A stretch of DNA of 64,000 bases from Entrophospora sp. SA101. Lineage: Eukaryota; Glomeromycota; Glomeromycetes; Entrophosporales; Entrophosporaceae. The stretch is taken from the NCBI GenBank assembly GCA_958430865.1, contig CAUDNR010000158.1, positions 16,334 through 80,333 of the forward strand, given 5' to 3'. Below, piece by piece: positions 48,004 through 57,938 of the stretch; the first letter of the stretch is position 1; each line of letters opens with the position of its first letter. The translations under genes were made by a program, and so were the position numbers. The notes under the pieces are model-generated. The model saw only the letters and a program-made list of their open reading frames with translations, made no database searches and had not been told where the DNA came from.

Positions 48004-48053
<50 letters not shown>

Positions 48054-48768
48054 TATTAAATAATTTTTAAATTTATTAGGTTTGGGTGTTTGATTGGGAT
48101 ACAAAAATTATAACTAACACATTAACAAATTTCAAAATATGGAAAAAATTTCCAACCAAATTATCAAATGAATGTAATAATCTTTTCAATCAAGATAATA
48201 ATGATTTAGAAAAAATAAGAAATGGTAAGCAAAAATTTTATAGTAATAGAAATTGGGAAAAACAAGCAAAGTGTGATGGAAAGAAGGGATTTTAAGTGTC
48301 ATCATTTTTATTAATTAATATTGACCAACTAATTATCAATAACATTGTTTCTAGTTATAAAGATATTGTATATAGATTGCAGTAGCAGCATTGAAAAAAT
48401 GGACCAAAATCAAATTAAAGATATCAATGATAATTCTTCAACATTTTCAAAGTCACCTTCTTCACCTTCAAGGTTTGCTGTTTCTCAAATTTATTCTCTT
48501 AATCTTTTTGTTGCTAACTATCATATAAACTAATTTATAATACTTTTTTTTTCCTTTATTGTAAACATATAATTAATAAATAAATTAAATAAATAGTATA
48601 GTATCTCAGTGGAAAAAAGATAAAACGGTTGAACATTTATTTTATCATGATGACTTTTGTTTAGAATTATTGTTGATATTAAATTCAAGTACTAGTTGTC
48701 TGCCATCAAGTAAAAAATTCATAAACAATTTCTCGATTGGCTTTTTAGATTTACCAATTACAAAATAA
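46555..48768 (+). CDS. UBE3D/Ipa1-like HECT_2 domain protein (E3 ubiquitin-ligase type)
   Basis: This is predicted to bind ubiquitin-conjugating enzymes and act in ubiquitin transfer. Yeast Ipa1 and human UBE3D are the reference family members. Exons are proposed at 46555-47229, 47479-47593, one starting at 47680 whose donor I could not fix, one ending at 47978, then 48080-48224, 48355-48472 and 48597-48768. Except around the third and fourth exons, phases agree. Diagnostic features are CGCCNAQF, followed by MPSEHWLELVDCWMCHQED, then the exon-2 stretch RWRPICCSRCLSPIGEGLYY. The N-terminus is Ser/Thr-rich. The C-terminal exons read LLVWVFDWDTKI across a junction and KTVEHLFYHDDFCLELL. The paired Cys motifs and the PSEHWxELVDCWxCH signature support the family well. 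It is unrelated in position to the Blm10 gene 9 kb downstream. Confidence 0.8.
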
Positions 48769-49154
48769 TAATATTATTATTATTAAAAAATTTTTTTGCC
48801 CACATAATTATCATAATCATCATTTTTGTTACGTTTACCTATGTTTGGTTGACCATGACCAATGTCTTGGATATGGTATTTATAGTAATAATGCCAATAT
48901 AATAAATTATTTGCATAATAGTAATATAAAAAAATGTGAATTTGTTTGTGATTGATTAGCTGAAGCTAGAAATCAAAAAACTTTTTATTGAAATTAATTG
49001 TCAAGCCATGTCATTTCTGGTAAGTGTAATAACATTGGCTGTCAAATAATAATTTTTTAAAAATAATATGGAAATGCTATGTCACCTGACAAATCTTCAA
49101 ATCCTAAAATGGGGCATGCTTGCAACAAAACCAGACAAGGTGAACATTGGTATT

Positions 49155-49829
49155 ACCAAGGATTTCAGGGATCAATATCATTTTTTAACATCACAATTAT
49201 ATTATCATGTAATGTGATCATGATATTTGTCTAGACAAAAATAGTTAATGTGGAACTCATTTACATAAGGCCTACTATGGAACCCAAGAATTACAGCACC
49301 ATTAGAAGTATTTTGAAAAAGGAACAAGGTGAGAAAATTGCTCCTTACATTTTTAAATTAGCAGATACCAAATCTTTGTAAACATATTTAGACAAAGAAA
49401 GGATTACCTATGAAATTTATCAAGAGAAAAGAGTTTTCAAAAGAGTATTAGAGAATTCTAGTAAAGAATCAAGAAAAAAAAGAAAACTGGCAGAATAACT
49501 TGATAAAACAAATAATTACTTTTTTTTCAACTTTGTTAATTTTTAATTTTCAATCAAGGTCATTTTTAGTTTCTTTAACTTCAATTTGAGCAATTAATTG
49601 ACCATTTTGTGTTGTAATTGAGTCAATTGAGTTTTTAACTTATTGATCTCTTTTATTAATTCTTGTGGAGTTAATTCTTTTAGTTTGTTTATTTTCTTTA
49701 TCTAATTGCCTAATTCGATCTAATAATTCCTGTTTCTGTCTTTTATGCCAATCTTCAGCCACTTCTAAGGCTTTCAAGTGTGTATTTACTTCCTCTTCTA
49801 ACTGTCTTTCCTTTCCTTGCAAGCCATTT
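49155..49829. mobile_element. Third relative of the TGA-rich element, remnant
   Basis: This opens with GGATTTCAGGGATCAATATC, matching the left edge of the copies at 8188 and 31748, and continues with similar spacing to a plus-strand MEPKNYSTIRS frame. On the minus strand, 49830 down to about 49560 encodes a coiled coil (KERQLEEEVNTHLKALEVAE, QELLDRIRQLDKENK, then after a one-base shift KELTPQELIKEINKLKTQL). That coiled coil is not obviously homologous to the one in the other copies. The right edge is cut by a TACAGTCAACCCC repeat at 49829. Confidence 0.5.
49277..49498 (+). pseudogene. Short MEPKNYSTIRS ORF (third copy)
   Basis: A 74-codon frame from ATG, reading MEPKNYSTIRSILKKEQGEK and IAPYIFKLADTKSL, then one TAA at 49379-49381, and continuing YLDKERITYEIYQEKRVFKR to TAA at 49496. 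It is the best preserved version of this ORF and shows what copies 8336 and 31896 looked like before frameshifting. It is highly charged with a basic C-terminus (SRKKRKLAE). The function is unknown. Confidence 0.45.
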
Positions 49830-50000
49830 ACAGTCAACCCCTCCTAAATGCACACCCTCTCTAAATGCATGCTTTCACTCATTCCCAAGCTCAGGACTTA
49901 AGAGATAAAGTGCACCCCTCCATACCTGCACTGCACAGTCTTTTTTCATTCCCAACTATATAAAACCACCTCCCTAAATGCACGCCCGTGACTTTCACGT
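49829..50000. mobile_element. Dispersed repeat with CCTCCTAAATGCACACCC words
   Basis: It begins TACAGTCAACCCCTCCTAAATGC and contains variant copies (CTCTCTAAATGCATGC, CCTCCCTAAATGCACGCCC). TACAGTC starts are common in Tc1/mariner/pogo-type ends, which is only a suggestion. No clear right end is seen. Confidence 0.4.
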
Positions 50001-50896
50001 GATTTTATGCATGTTAATCGTGTAACCTACAAAATTTTATAAATTTGGCAGACTTAATTCCCAAAATCTCAATTTTTAATTTGTCTCTTATATGTTTTTC
50101 ATATGACTAAATGAATTGCATCAAAAAATCACCTAATTGAGTCAATTGTAAGCACGTTAGTTGAGGTTGGCTCTCTTAATAATGGTGAAATAGTTTTTCA
50201 TAAATGCTGAAATTAATTTTATTAGTTGCCAAATTAACAAGTTTGGAAATTGACCATACAATGAACAAGCAAAATCAGTTAATTCTTTTGAAAAATATAT
50301 TAACTTAAAAAAAATAAATACAATGGAACAAATTACAATAGATAGATTCATGTCTTGAATTTTTTTTTGTAGTTTAAAAATTTTTAATTAGTGTCACATG
50401 AGTCACCAATATGTGCAGCCAATAAAATGCTTTAACTCTATACCCAAATGATCAAAAATCTGTAAATATTCATAATAATGTAATATTTGGACATTTATTT
50501 CTACTTATACTTGCAATTGGACATACCAAACAAAATTTTACATCTATGAATATAAAGGCAAACTTTGACTTTGAAGATCAGATTATTTTTGATATTATTA
50601 ACAACCTGCCTTAAAAATTTGCTTAAAGCAGATACATTTGATAAAGGAGTTATATCTCAAATTTGGTGGTGGTTGCTACACAGCAAAGGTATCAAACAAG
50701 GGTGTGAAGACATTCAATTATAAAATTTTACTATGTAAATTCGAATTTTACTATAATGCAGATCATCCAAATTTTACTATTTTTACAATGAATGTCATGC
50801 AACTGATAACATTAAACTGTTAACAATTCGGGTTGTAACACTAATACTAAGAAAAATACATGATTATGTTTATTTAAGATAGTAATAGAAAAACAA
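50001..50896. other. Intergenic region
   Basis: No convincing gene. The stretch 50735-50775 (GAATTTTACTATAATGCAGATCATCC) resembles 11675-11700 and marks an old dispersed repeat. Confidence 0.4.
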
Positions 50897-53800
50897 TTAT
50901 TTTTTTGAATTTTTAATCTCGGCCAATAATGTTTGCAACATCTGTTCATTGTTATGATTTAATTTGTTTTCAATTTCCTTGAGGAAATCATCTTTAAGGT
51001 TTTTGTGTTCCATAGCCAAAGTTTGCAACATCTCATTATTATGATTTATTTTGTTTTCAATTTCCCTTTCTGGCTTGGGCATATCTGTAATTTTTCTAAG
51101 TTTCTCAGAAATAAATGGAAGAAATTCTGGATCTTCTTGACTACTATCAATTTCTCTAATTCTTCTTCGAACATCTTCAACTGACACATGATAAGATCTA
51201 TCAAATTATCAAATTAAATTATTTATCAAAAAAAAAAAAAAAAATAAGCATAATTACAATAAATCAGGAAACCATTCTCTCCAACGACGTTGATTAGGAA
51301 GTAAATAAAATAATTCAATCCCTTTTATGATTTTTGCCTTTTGAGCTAAAAATGCTTCATCTATGTTATATTTTTCAATTTGATTGCTAAGATGACCAAT
51401 GAATAAATTCATTAAATATATTACAACAACAAATGAAAATGCAACAAATAATATTGCAAGATATGGTTCATCTTGTAATTGCCAAGATCCAAATGCTCCA
51501 CTATCACCTATTAAAATCAAATGATTATTATTAAGTATAATTATTATTTTACTATTTTTAAAATCATATAAAATTTTACCTGCAAGGAAATTATACATTG
51601 TTAGCATTGAGGAACCAAAATATGCAAACATATTTGTGTTGCTGTCAGGTTGTTGTACAATAACTGAATTCTGATTATATGAGTTGTCACTTGTAAAGTA
51701 TGTAAAATATTTAGAAGTAAGATTCCAAGGATTGTTGGGATCATTACCTTTGAAATCAGGGTTGTCTAGTGTATAATCTTCCTGAATTGGTTTCAATAAA
51801 ATGTAAAATGCATGTGAAAAGCTTAAAACAATTAAAAATAGAATCATTAAAAATGAGAAAACATTTCTATCAACTCCTAAAATGATTGCAAAATATCTTC
51901 CAAAGTATGTAAATGCTCTTAAAAACAGCATAAATTTCAAATCTAATAACAAATTGGATAATGAAATCAACTCAGTAGCTGGTGAACCATGATGATACAA
52001 CCATAGAATTGAAGTGATGACTGGTAAGAAATATGCCCCAATGTCTATCAAATAAAATAATAAATTATCAATTTTAATTAATTAGCTAATAATAGAAATT
52101 AATAATAATGACATACCAAAATAATTCCAAAAGTCCTTGACATATTTCATTGGGTTCCAAATAAATTGTCTTGCTTCAAAATTAAGATGAAACAACCCAA
52201 GGATGATTGTAATACTCAGTAATAAATTTCTATTTTCATCAGATAATTGATCTGGTGAAGTAGATGTTGCAACTGAAAAGCATAATAAAAATGCTGTATA
52301 AATAATCCAAATCCCACAGTAATATGTGAATCCAAAATTATCCCACTTAGAATTCAAGAATACTTGACCAATCCAATGTTTGTACAATTCTAAAGTATCT
52401 AATTCAATAAATTTACTATTTGCTGGCTTATATAATAATTCTTTCCAAAATGAATATTTACTGTTGTAAGTAACCAACCCAGGATATGGAATTGCCAATT
52501 TTACACATGGTTTTCTAGATTTGTTATTTAATCTATATAATATTATAATTCTTCTAATATAATCCCAGAAACCTTTTTTTTTATAAACTGTTCCCTTAAT
52601 ATTTATAGCATTATAAAAAGTTCCATTATCTTTAAAACTACTCACAAATGAAAATAATATCATTGAGGTCTGATTAAAGAATTTTGATATTAAAGTATAA
52701 TGGCTTTTTCTAATGTTGGTAATTTTAGTATAATTATATTTAATAAACTAATATTTAAATCAGTATCTTTTATAAAATGACCAAGACAATAATCAAATAC
52801 TTTTTCTACTAGAATACTATTATTTTTATCTAATGCTATCTTTAATATTTTCTTTCCAAATTTGTTGAAATAATAAAACTCATTAAGCATACTTTCCAAC
52901 ATTTCTTTATAAGGTTGTCTAAAAATTTGATGTTTATCAATATATGAATCATTAATATGTCTAATAATACTATTGAAATCAAATAAACAATCTTCAGTAT
53001 TGATATTCTTAATAGCTGATGTAATATTCTCTTTATCTATAATAAATTTTGTGAATATTTTGGAATCTTTGTTGCTAACTGATAAAATGTGTATATGGTG
53101 ATATGTATATAAAATTAAATCATCATTATTTAATACTTTACAACACTTAAATTCTTCATAATATTCAAGATCATATTCATCAATTGTTGATGACTCTTCT
53201 TTCATTCCATCATTAATTTTTTGTGCTTTTATATTAATATTTTCAAATTCATTATCATATTCTATTAACCATTTAATTGATTTTCCAGCTTCTCTGGTAA
53301 ATTTTGCTGGTCTTTCATAAAACCTTTCCAATATTTCTTGTATTGCATGTAAATAATAATTGCTCTTTAAAGGTATTTTTTGTTGAATACCATCTAATTT
53401 TTCTTTGTTGATTATTTCTTTAATGTAGAATTGATTGTCTATAACTTTGGCTATTTTACCATGTGGTAAAATTGATTCAAATGAATTCATTTTTTCATGT
53501 TCATTTGTAAAATACTCTGTAATATCCATAAAATCACCAAGATTATAAGGATCCATTAATTTGTATTTATAATTTATAATTTCTTTGTTTTTATCATAAT
53601 ATATTATTAATAAATATTCTAATTGATCTGTTGGATAGATAAAATCATATTTTTCCATACCAATATTATTTTCCAATTGGGCTACAAAATAGAAAATATA
53701 TTCATTAAATTATAAATTAGTATAACATGCAAATAATAAGAATATATAAATACTTACTTGCAGAAATAATAATATTATTTTTTAATGAATATACAACCAA

Positions 53801-54750
53801 TGTTGATTGATACTTATAATATACTGCCATTATTGTTTTATCTTTATTAAATATAATATCAGTATCTTGTTCATATACTAAATAATAATTATCTTGATAT
53901 GACATTGCTACACCCTTCCATTGTGATATAAATAAATACTCAGAACCAATTAGAAAATTGCCAGAGTTTACAAATATCCCAAGATAACGATAATTATAAT
54001 GATAATTATAAAAATATGTTGATTTATGAACCAATTTATCATTTGCATCATTGTCATCATCACTCACATATGAAAAATTGTATAAATTGCAAGGATCATT
54101 ACCATACTCCTCCTTCTTAATCATTAATAAATCATTATTTGTAATAAAATATCCATCATTAATTATAAAGTTAATGTATTTTTTTTTTGTAAAGTCAAGG
54201 AATTCTAAAAAGTTAATTTAAATGATTTAAATATTTATTATTTAGTTGTTATAATAATAAAATACATATATCAATTAATTAATAATTGCTTACTATAATA
54301 TCCTCTATTATTTAAAATTATATATTTGTCATCAGAAACATCTTCTATAGAAAGATCAAAATAATCATTTTTTTTAAAATCATCTTTAGAATATTTAAAG
54401 CAATTATCTTTATCTGGCTGGATAGTTCCATTGTCATCAATGATCCATTCAACAATAGATGAATCGTCTCTACTATGAGTTACTAAAAACTTTAAATTAG
54501 GACTATATTTTATTTTAGCAATAATATGTGGATCATTTTGTTGTTGAATAGCATCATCATTTATATCATTTGTATTTAAATTATAATTATCATCTTTTGT
54601 AATTGATATTTTATCTTTTTCTGTATTTAAATTATAATTATCATCTTTTGTAATTGATATTTTATCTTTTTCTGTATTCAATACTGTTACTACTTCTATA
54701 ATATCAATATTCTTTTCATCATATGAGTTAAAATTATGATTTCCTTCCAT
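50897..54750 (-). CDS. Six-TM TRP-like channel protein with N-terminal propeller-like region (one frameshift)
   Basis: This is probably a membrane cation channel. Minus-strand exons are 54294-54750, 53758-54204, 52117-53681, 51580-52044, 51258-51507 and 50897-51197. All phases fit, giving 1,161 residues, provided one base is added in the T run near 52694; as sequenced, the frame hits TAA there. The start is MEGNHNF at 54750. The N-terminal part has a WD40/propeller-like strand (IIAKIKYSPNLKFLVTHSRD) and a 17-residue tandem repeat (TEKDKISITKDDNYNL core). Membrane segments include WIIYTAFLLCFSVATS, a segment ending in DIGAYFLPVITSILWLYHH, the S4-like LLDLKFMLFLRAFTYFGRYF, S5-like FSFLMILFLIVLSFSHAFYI, a pore-like TMYNFLAGDSGAFGSW formed across an intron, and S6 ILFVAFSFVVVIYLMNLFIG. 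A C-terminal coiled coil carries a repeated EIENK(I/L)NHNNE motif. The pore and S6 pattern is TRP-like. Ion selectivity cannot be judged. Confidence 0.75.
54572..54673 (-). repeat. 51-base in-frame tandem duplication in the channel gene
   Basis: Two identical 51-base units (54572-54622 and 54623-54673) encode two copies of a 17-residue acidic/basic segment in the predicted cytosolic N-terminus. Perfect identity indicates a recent slippage or duplication that kept the frame. Confidence 0.95.
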
Positions 54751-55687
54751 TTTTTTAATAAATAAAAACTTTTTCAATGTACATATGAAAAAATTTGTAA
54801 ATGATAAATTTTTTTTTTTTAAAAAAAATTTATTTTTCGATAAAAAAAAAAGATTTCGTATGTATGTTTATATTCGCCCATTCAGATTATTAAAAAATGC
54901 AGTCACCTTAATGGCATACACTTTATAAATAGATGAAAAAAAAAGTATATCCCGAATTCGTCTTTTTAGAAAAGTCATCATGGAGTACATCTACATATGT
55001 GTTAATATAGTATAATAGATGAAAAAAAAAGTATTGTCCGAATTTATTAGAGCACCTCTATATAGAAAAAGTATATCCCAAATTCGTTCATCTATGATTT
55101 GATTAGAGTGCCTTTATATAGTGATCTGTACCGATTTCAGTAATGACTTTTTACAATGATTCGTTGATTTACCTTTTTTATAACAAATATTGAAATTAGC
55201 CAATAAATTATTTTTTCACAATTAATATTGAAAAATTAATGAAGAATTAATTTTAAAAGGAACTGTACCAAGTTGATGGATATAAAAAAGTGATTTTTGA
55301 GGGGTGACCAAGAAAAGGTTTCAGATCAGTAATATCATACAGACTGAGGGTGGTTGTAAATATGTGTGTATTAATAGCAATATTAACAACTAAAACTACT
55401 CGAGATTTGATTTAATTTTTTTATAATGTTAAATTTTTCTCATTTGCTTTTTAGTTGGCATTAATATAATTGATAATGTGAGCGTGCGATCTGAGTTTGG
55501 TTAATTAATGTGATTCACTTATACTAGTAACCCACCAGCTCTTCTAATGACTCTAATTATATTGTTCGGACCCCTAGTTCCAAGATAATCGGAGATTCCC
55601 GCACTATATTGTTCTTCAAACCAACGGCACTATCTCAAAATTAATGGATTATTGCTAGTATAAGGTATTCATAACGTTATGATCATA
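54751..55687. other. Intergenic region with short direct repeats
   Basis: Between about 54930 and 55120 the words AGATGAAAAAAAAAGTAT, TATCCCRAATTCGT and AGAGYRCCTYTATATAG recur two or three times. No gene is seen. Confidence 0.5.
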
Positions 55688-55860
55688 CTAAGGTTGCTTG
55701 CAGAAACCTCTTAGCGATTGTCGAAACTTTAATGAACAATTAGTATATACCTTGTCAAAACTCTGACAATTGACAAAACTCCCCAACGCGAAACTCTAAT
55801 AAACAATTAATGTGTAACATTCCGAAACTCTGTCGAATTGAGTTTCGTCCACAACCTTAG
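55688..55860. mobile_element. Complete MITE with CTAAGGTTG ends and 6-base target duplication
   Basis: The left end CTAAGGTTGCTTGCAGAAAC and the right end GTTTCGTCCACAACCTTAG are inverted repeats with a few mismatches. The element is 173 bases. ATCATA directly flanks both sides (55682-55687 and 55861-55866). Internal words GAAACTCT and AAACAATTA occur twice. Its ends match the fragments at 10675, 36106 and 37812. Confidence 0.85.
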
Positions 55861-55866
55861 ATCATA

Positions 55867-56355
55867 CCATACTGGATTTTGAGGTTCAAACAAAATCGAC
55901 GCATATGTTCAAAGTACATTTTTTGAGAACCTAGTGTTTTGATAATTTTATTAATTGTGTTATACATGACATTTTATATAGCAATTCAATATTTAGAGTA
56001 ACGTTGGATATTTACCATGGTGATTATTCTCAATTCTTTTTTATCATGATGATAAGACAAAGGGTTCCGAATCTAAATCATTTTTTTGGTGACATCATTC
56101 ACTATACTGATATATATAAAATCAATATGGTTGGTTTAATTGGTCAACTTCAATTTCGTCAATTTCGTCACATTTCGTTAAATGCGACGAAATTAACAAC
56201 GGTTTGACGAAATAATTCCCCGCCCTGAAAAGTATTTCGCAAACCATTCTTGGTGGATATGTTCTCGTAAATAAATTCCAAGTCATGTGTCCACTAATTT
56301 ATCAAAAAAAAAAATTAATTTTTTAAACTTTTTTTTTTTAATTCTTAAAAAAAAA
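55867..56355. other. Non-coding stretch
   Basis: No gene is seen. A short degenerate repeat AATTTCGTCA / CATTTCGTTA / GACGAAAT lies at about 56150-56215. Confidence 0.4.
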
Positions 56356-56570
56356 ATGACAACTATCGAGAAAATAGAGCAAGAATTAAACAAAGGGGTA
56401 AAGATTATAAAGAGGCGAAGGAGAATTTGAAAGAGTGGGAAGAGGAGTGGGAAAGGGGTTGAAGGAATTGAAGAAAGGGGCGGTGGAAAATTATACTGGT
56501 GAGAAGGATGAGTTGAATGAAGAAAAAGAAAAATTGATGAAGGATAAAAGATGAGAGATGGGAGCAGGCG
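56356..56570 (+). pseudogene. Coiled-coil fragment, frameshifted
   Basis: The plus strand reads KDYKEAKENLKEWEEEWERG and then, after a one-base shift, LKELKKGAVENYTGEKDELN with further Glu/Lys heptads before a stop. Glu/Trp-rich helices of this type recur in these genomes, but I cannot name the gene. The antisense strand is also open, but only as the low-complexity mirror. Confidence 0.35.
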
Positions 56571-56999
56571 AAGAGATTTCAAGATGCATTAATAGAATTT
56601 GGTGGAGAGAAAAGTAATGAACAAATTGCATAAAAAAATATACAAAAAATTATTTTCCATTTCGTTTATATATTGTTCTTATAGCATAATATAGCTTTTT
56701 ACTCATTCATCATTAACCAAATTAATCTTTTTCTCTATTTTTTTATGAATTTTTAACAATGCGAATTAACTTGTTCTTTTATTCAATCAGAAAAAGAAAA
56801 CTAGAGGATTCAGATGAGGAAAATGAAGGTTTAAACAAAAAAAGATAGAAACTAATAGGTACATGTACCTATTACATTGCATGGGAAATACATTCTTGCA
56901 ATTTATGATGAATGCCACATAATCTTCTAGCTATTATGCATTATATTAATATTTTCTTGTTATTTTCATACAAAACTGAAAGATCTTAGGAATCTGGTT

Positions 57000-57108
57000 T
57001 GATTCAAATCAATTTGAATCAAGTCATGAATCAAATCGAATTGACTACAGATCAAATTGAATTGAATTGAATCACTCTCAAATTCGATTCAATTCAATTC
57101 GTTCAGGG
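57000..57108. repeat. Degenerate GATTCAAAT/AATTGAATT repeat
   Basis: Many near-palindromic words of the type TTGATTCAAATC and GAATTGAATTGAATC lie in about 100 bases. No coding sense is visible. Confidence 0.6.
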
Positions 57109-57112
57109 CCAT

Positions 57113-57281
57113 ATGTATCACCAATGACCAGGAGAATAACTGTCTTCACTAGGTTGACCTGTCACATGTCAAATTTCTAGTTTTAGTTCTTCCTCTTTAT
57201 TGACTAATTGCTTTTTCAATGTTCAATTTCATTTAATAATTCTTTATTTGATTGTTGTTGTTCATCTATAATGTTTACCAT
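57113..57281 (-). pseudogene. N-terminal fragment of the TGA-rich coiled-coil gene family (fourth locus)
   Basis: From ATG at 57281 the minus strand reads MVNIIDEQQQSNKELLNEIE and, after a one-base shift, KKQLVNKEEELKLEI-TGA-HVTGQ. This aligns with the N-terminus of 33398 (MTNIISELQE...KKQLADKEENLKLKI-TGA-HVTGQ). The TGA at 57169-57171 is kept even though many surrounding residues have changed, which supports its being a sense codon in the ancestor. The fragment ends after a short PGHW stretch. Confidence 0.55.
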
Positions 57282-57557
57282 GATTTTTGTTAATTATATT
57301 CTTCAATTTTTAATAAATACTTAAATATCTTTCTTTTTATAAAAGCATTATTAAGTATATGAAATATTCATTAGGCTGCGCCTCAAAATAAAGCTAGTCT
57401 AGTTTTAGACATTATTTGGAGTTAATTTTTAAATTTGATTAGCGTGCATAGATTCCGCCGATTGAATTCGAACGTCATTATTATTTCTAGATTTGGTTAG
57501 CAAAATTCTGCACCCATTTATTTTAACCAAATATGAATTCGATCGATTAATATGATA

Positions 57558-57617
57558 TACAGTCATATATACCTCTTTTATATAAACAAGGGGGATATAA
57601 AAAGAAGTACGACTGTA
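57558..57617. repeat. 60-base foldback (TACAGTC ends)
   Basis: TACAGTCATATATACCTCTT on the left pairs with the inverted AAGAAGTACGACTGTA on the right. A second TACAGTC-type start (TACAGTCAGAACTCGTTAAAC) follows at 57649. Together they suggest remnants of Tc1/mariner/pogo-type ends. Confidence 0.6.
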
Positions 57618-57938
57618 ATGGGATTCATAAAACGTATATAATTAATATATACAGTCAGAACTCGTTAAACCGAGTCAATAGATAAATTTAATAGGTAAAT
57701 AATAAAGCAACATCGGTTTATCGTGTATATTCGCTTATCAAAGCATGAACACATGATTTCTGTCGACGCTTTCGAACATTCGTAATACATGCGAGCATTC
57801 GTAACTCGATATACGTAACCAAATACCAATTACGTGTTATTAATTTCCTTATTATTAATTATATAGATCTGTGACTATCAGTCAAAATTGTATAAAAATT
57901 ATTAGATTATTTTTCACAAAAAAAATTTTACCATTAAA
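57618..57938. other. Upstream region of the Blm10 gene
   Basis: AT-rich, with no ORF. It holds the TACAGTC-type repeat start at 57649 and an A/T-rich leader just before the ATG at 57939. Confidence 0.4.

Noticed and set aside
56283..56582. 99-residue minus-strand Pro/Ser/Phe-rich frame
   Set aside because: It is the mirror of a Glu/Lys-rich coiled-coil fragment on the plus strand.
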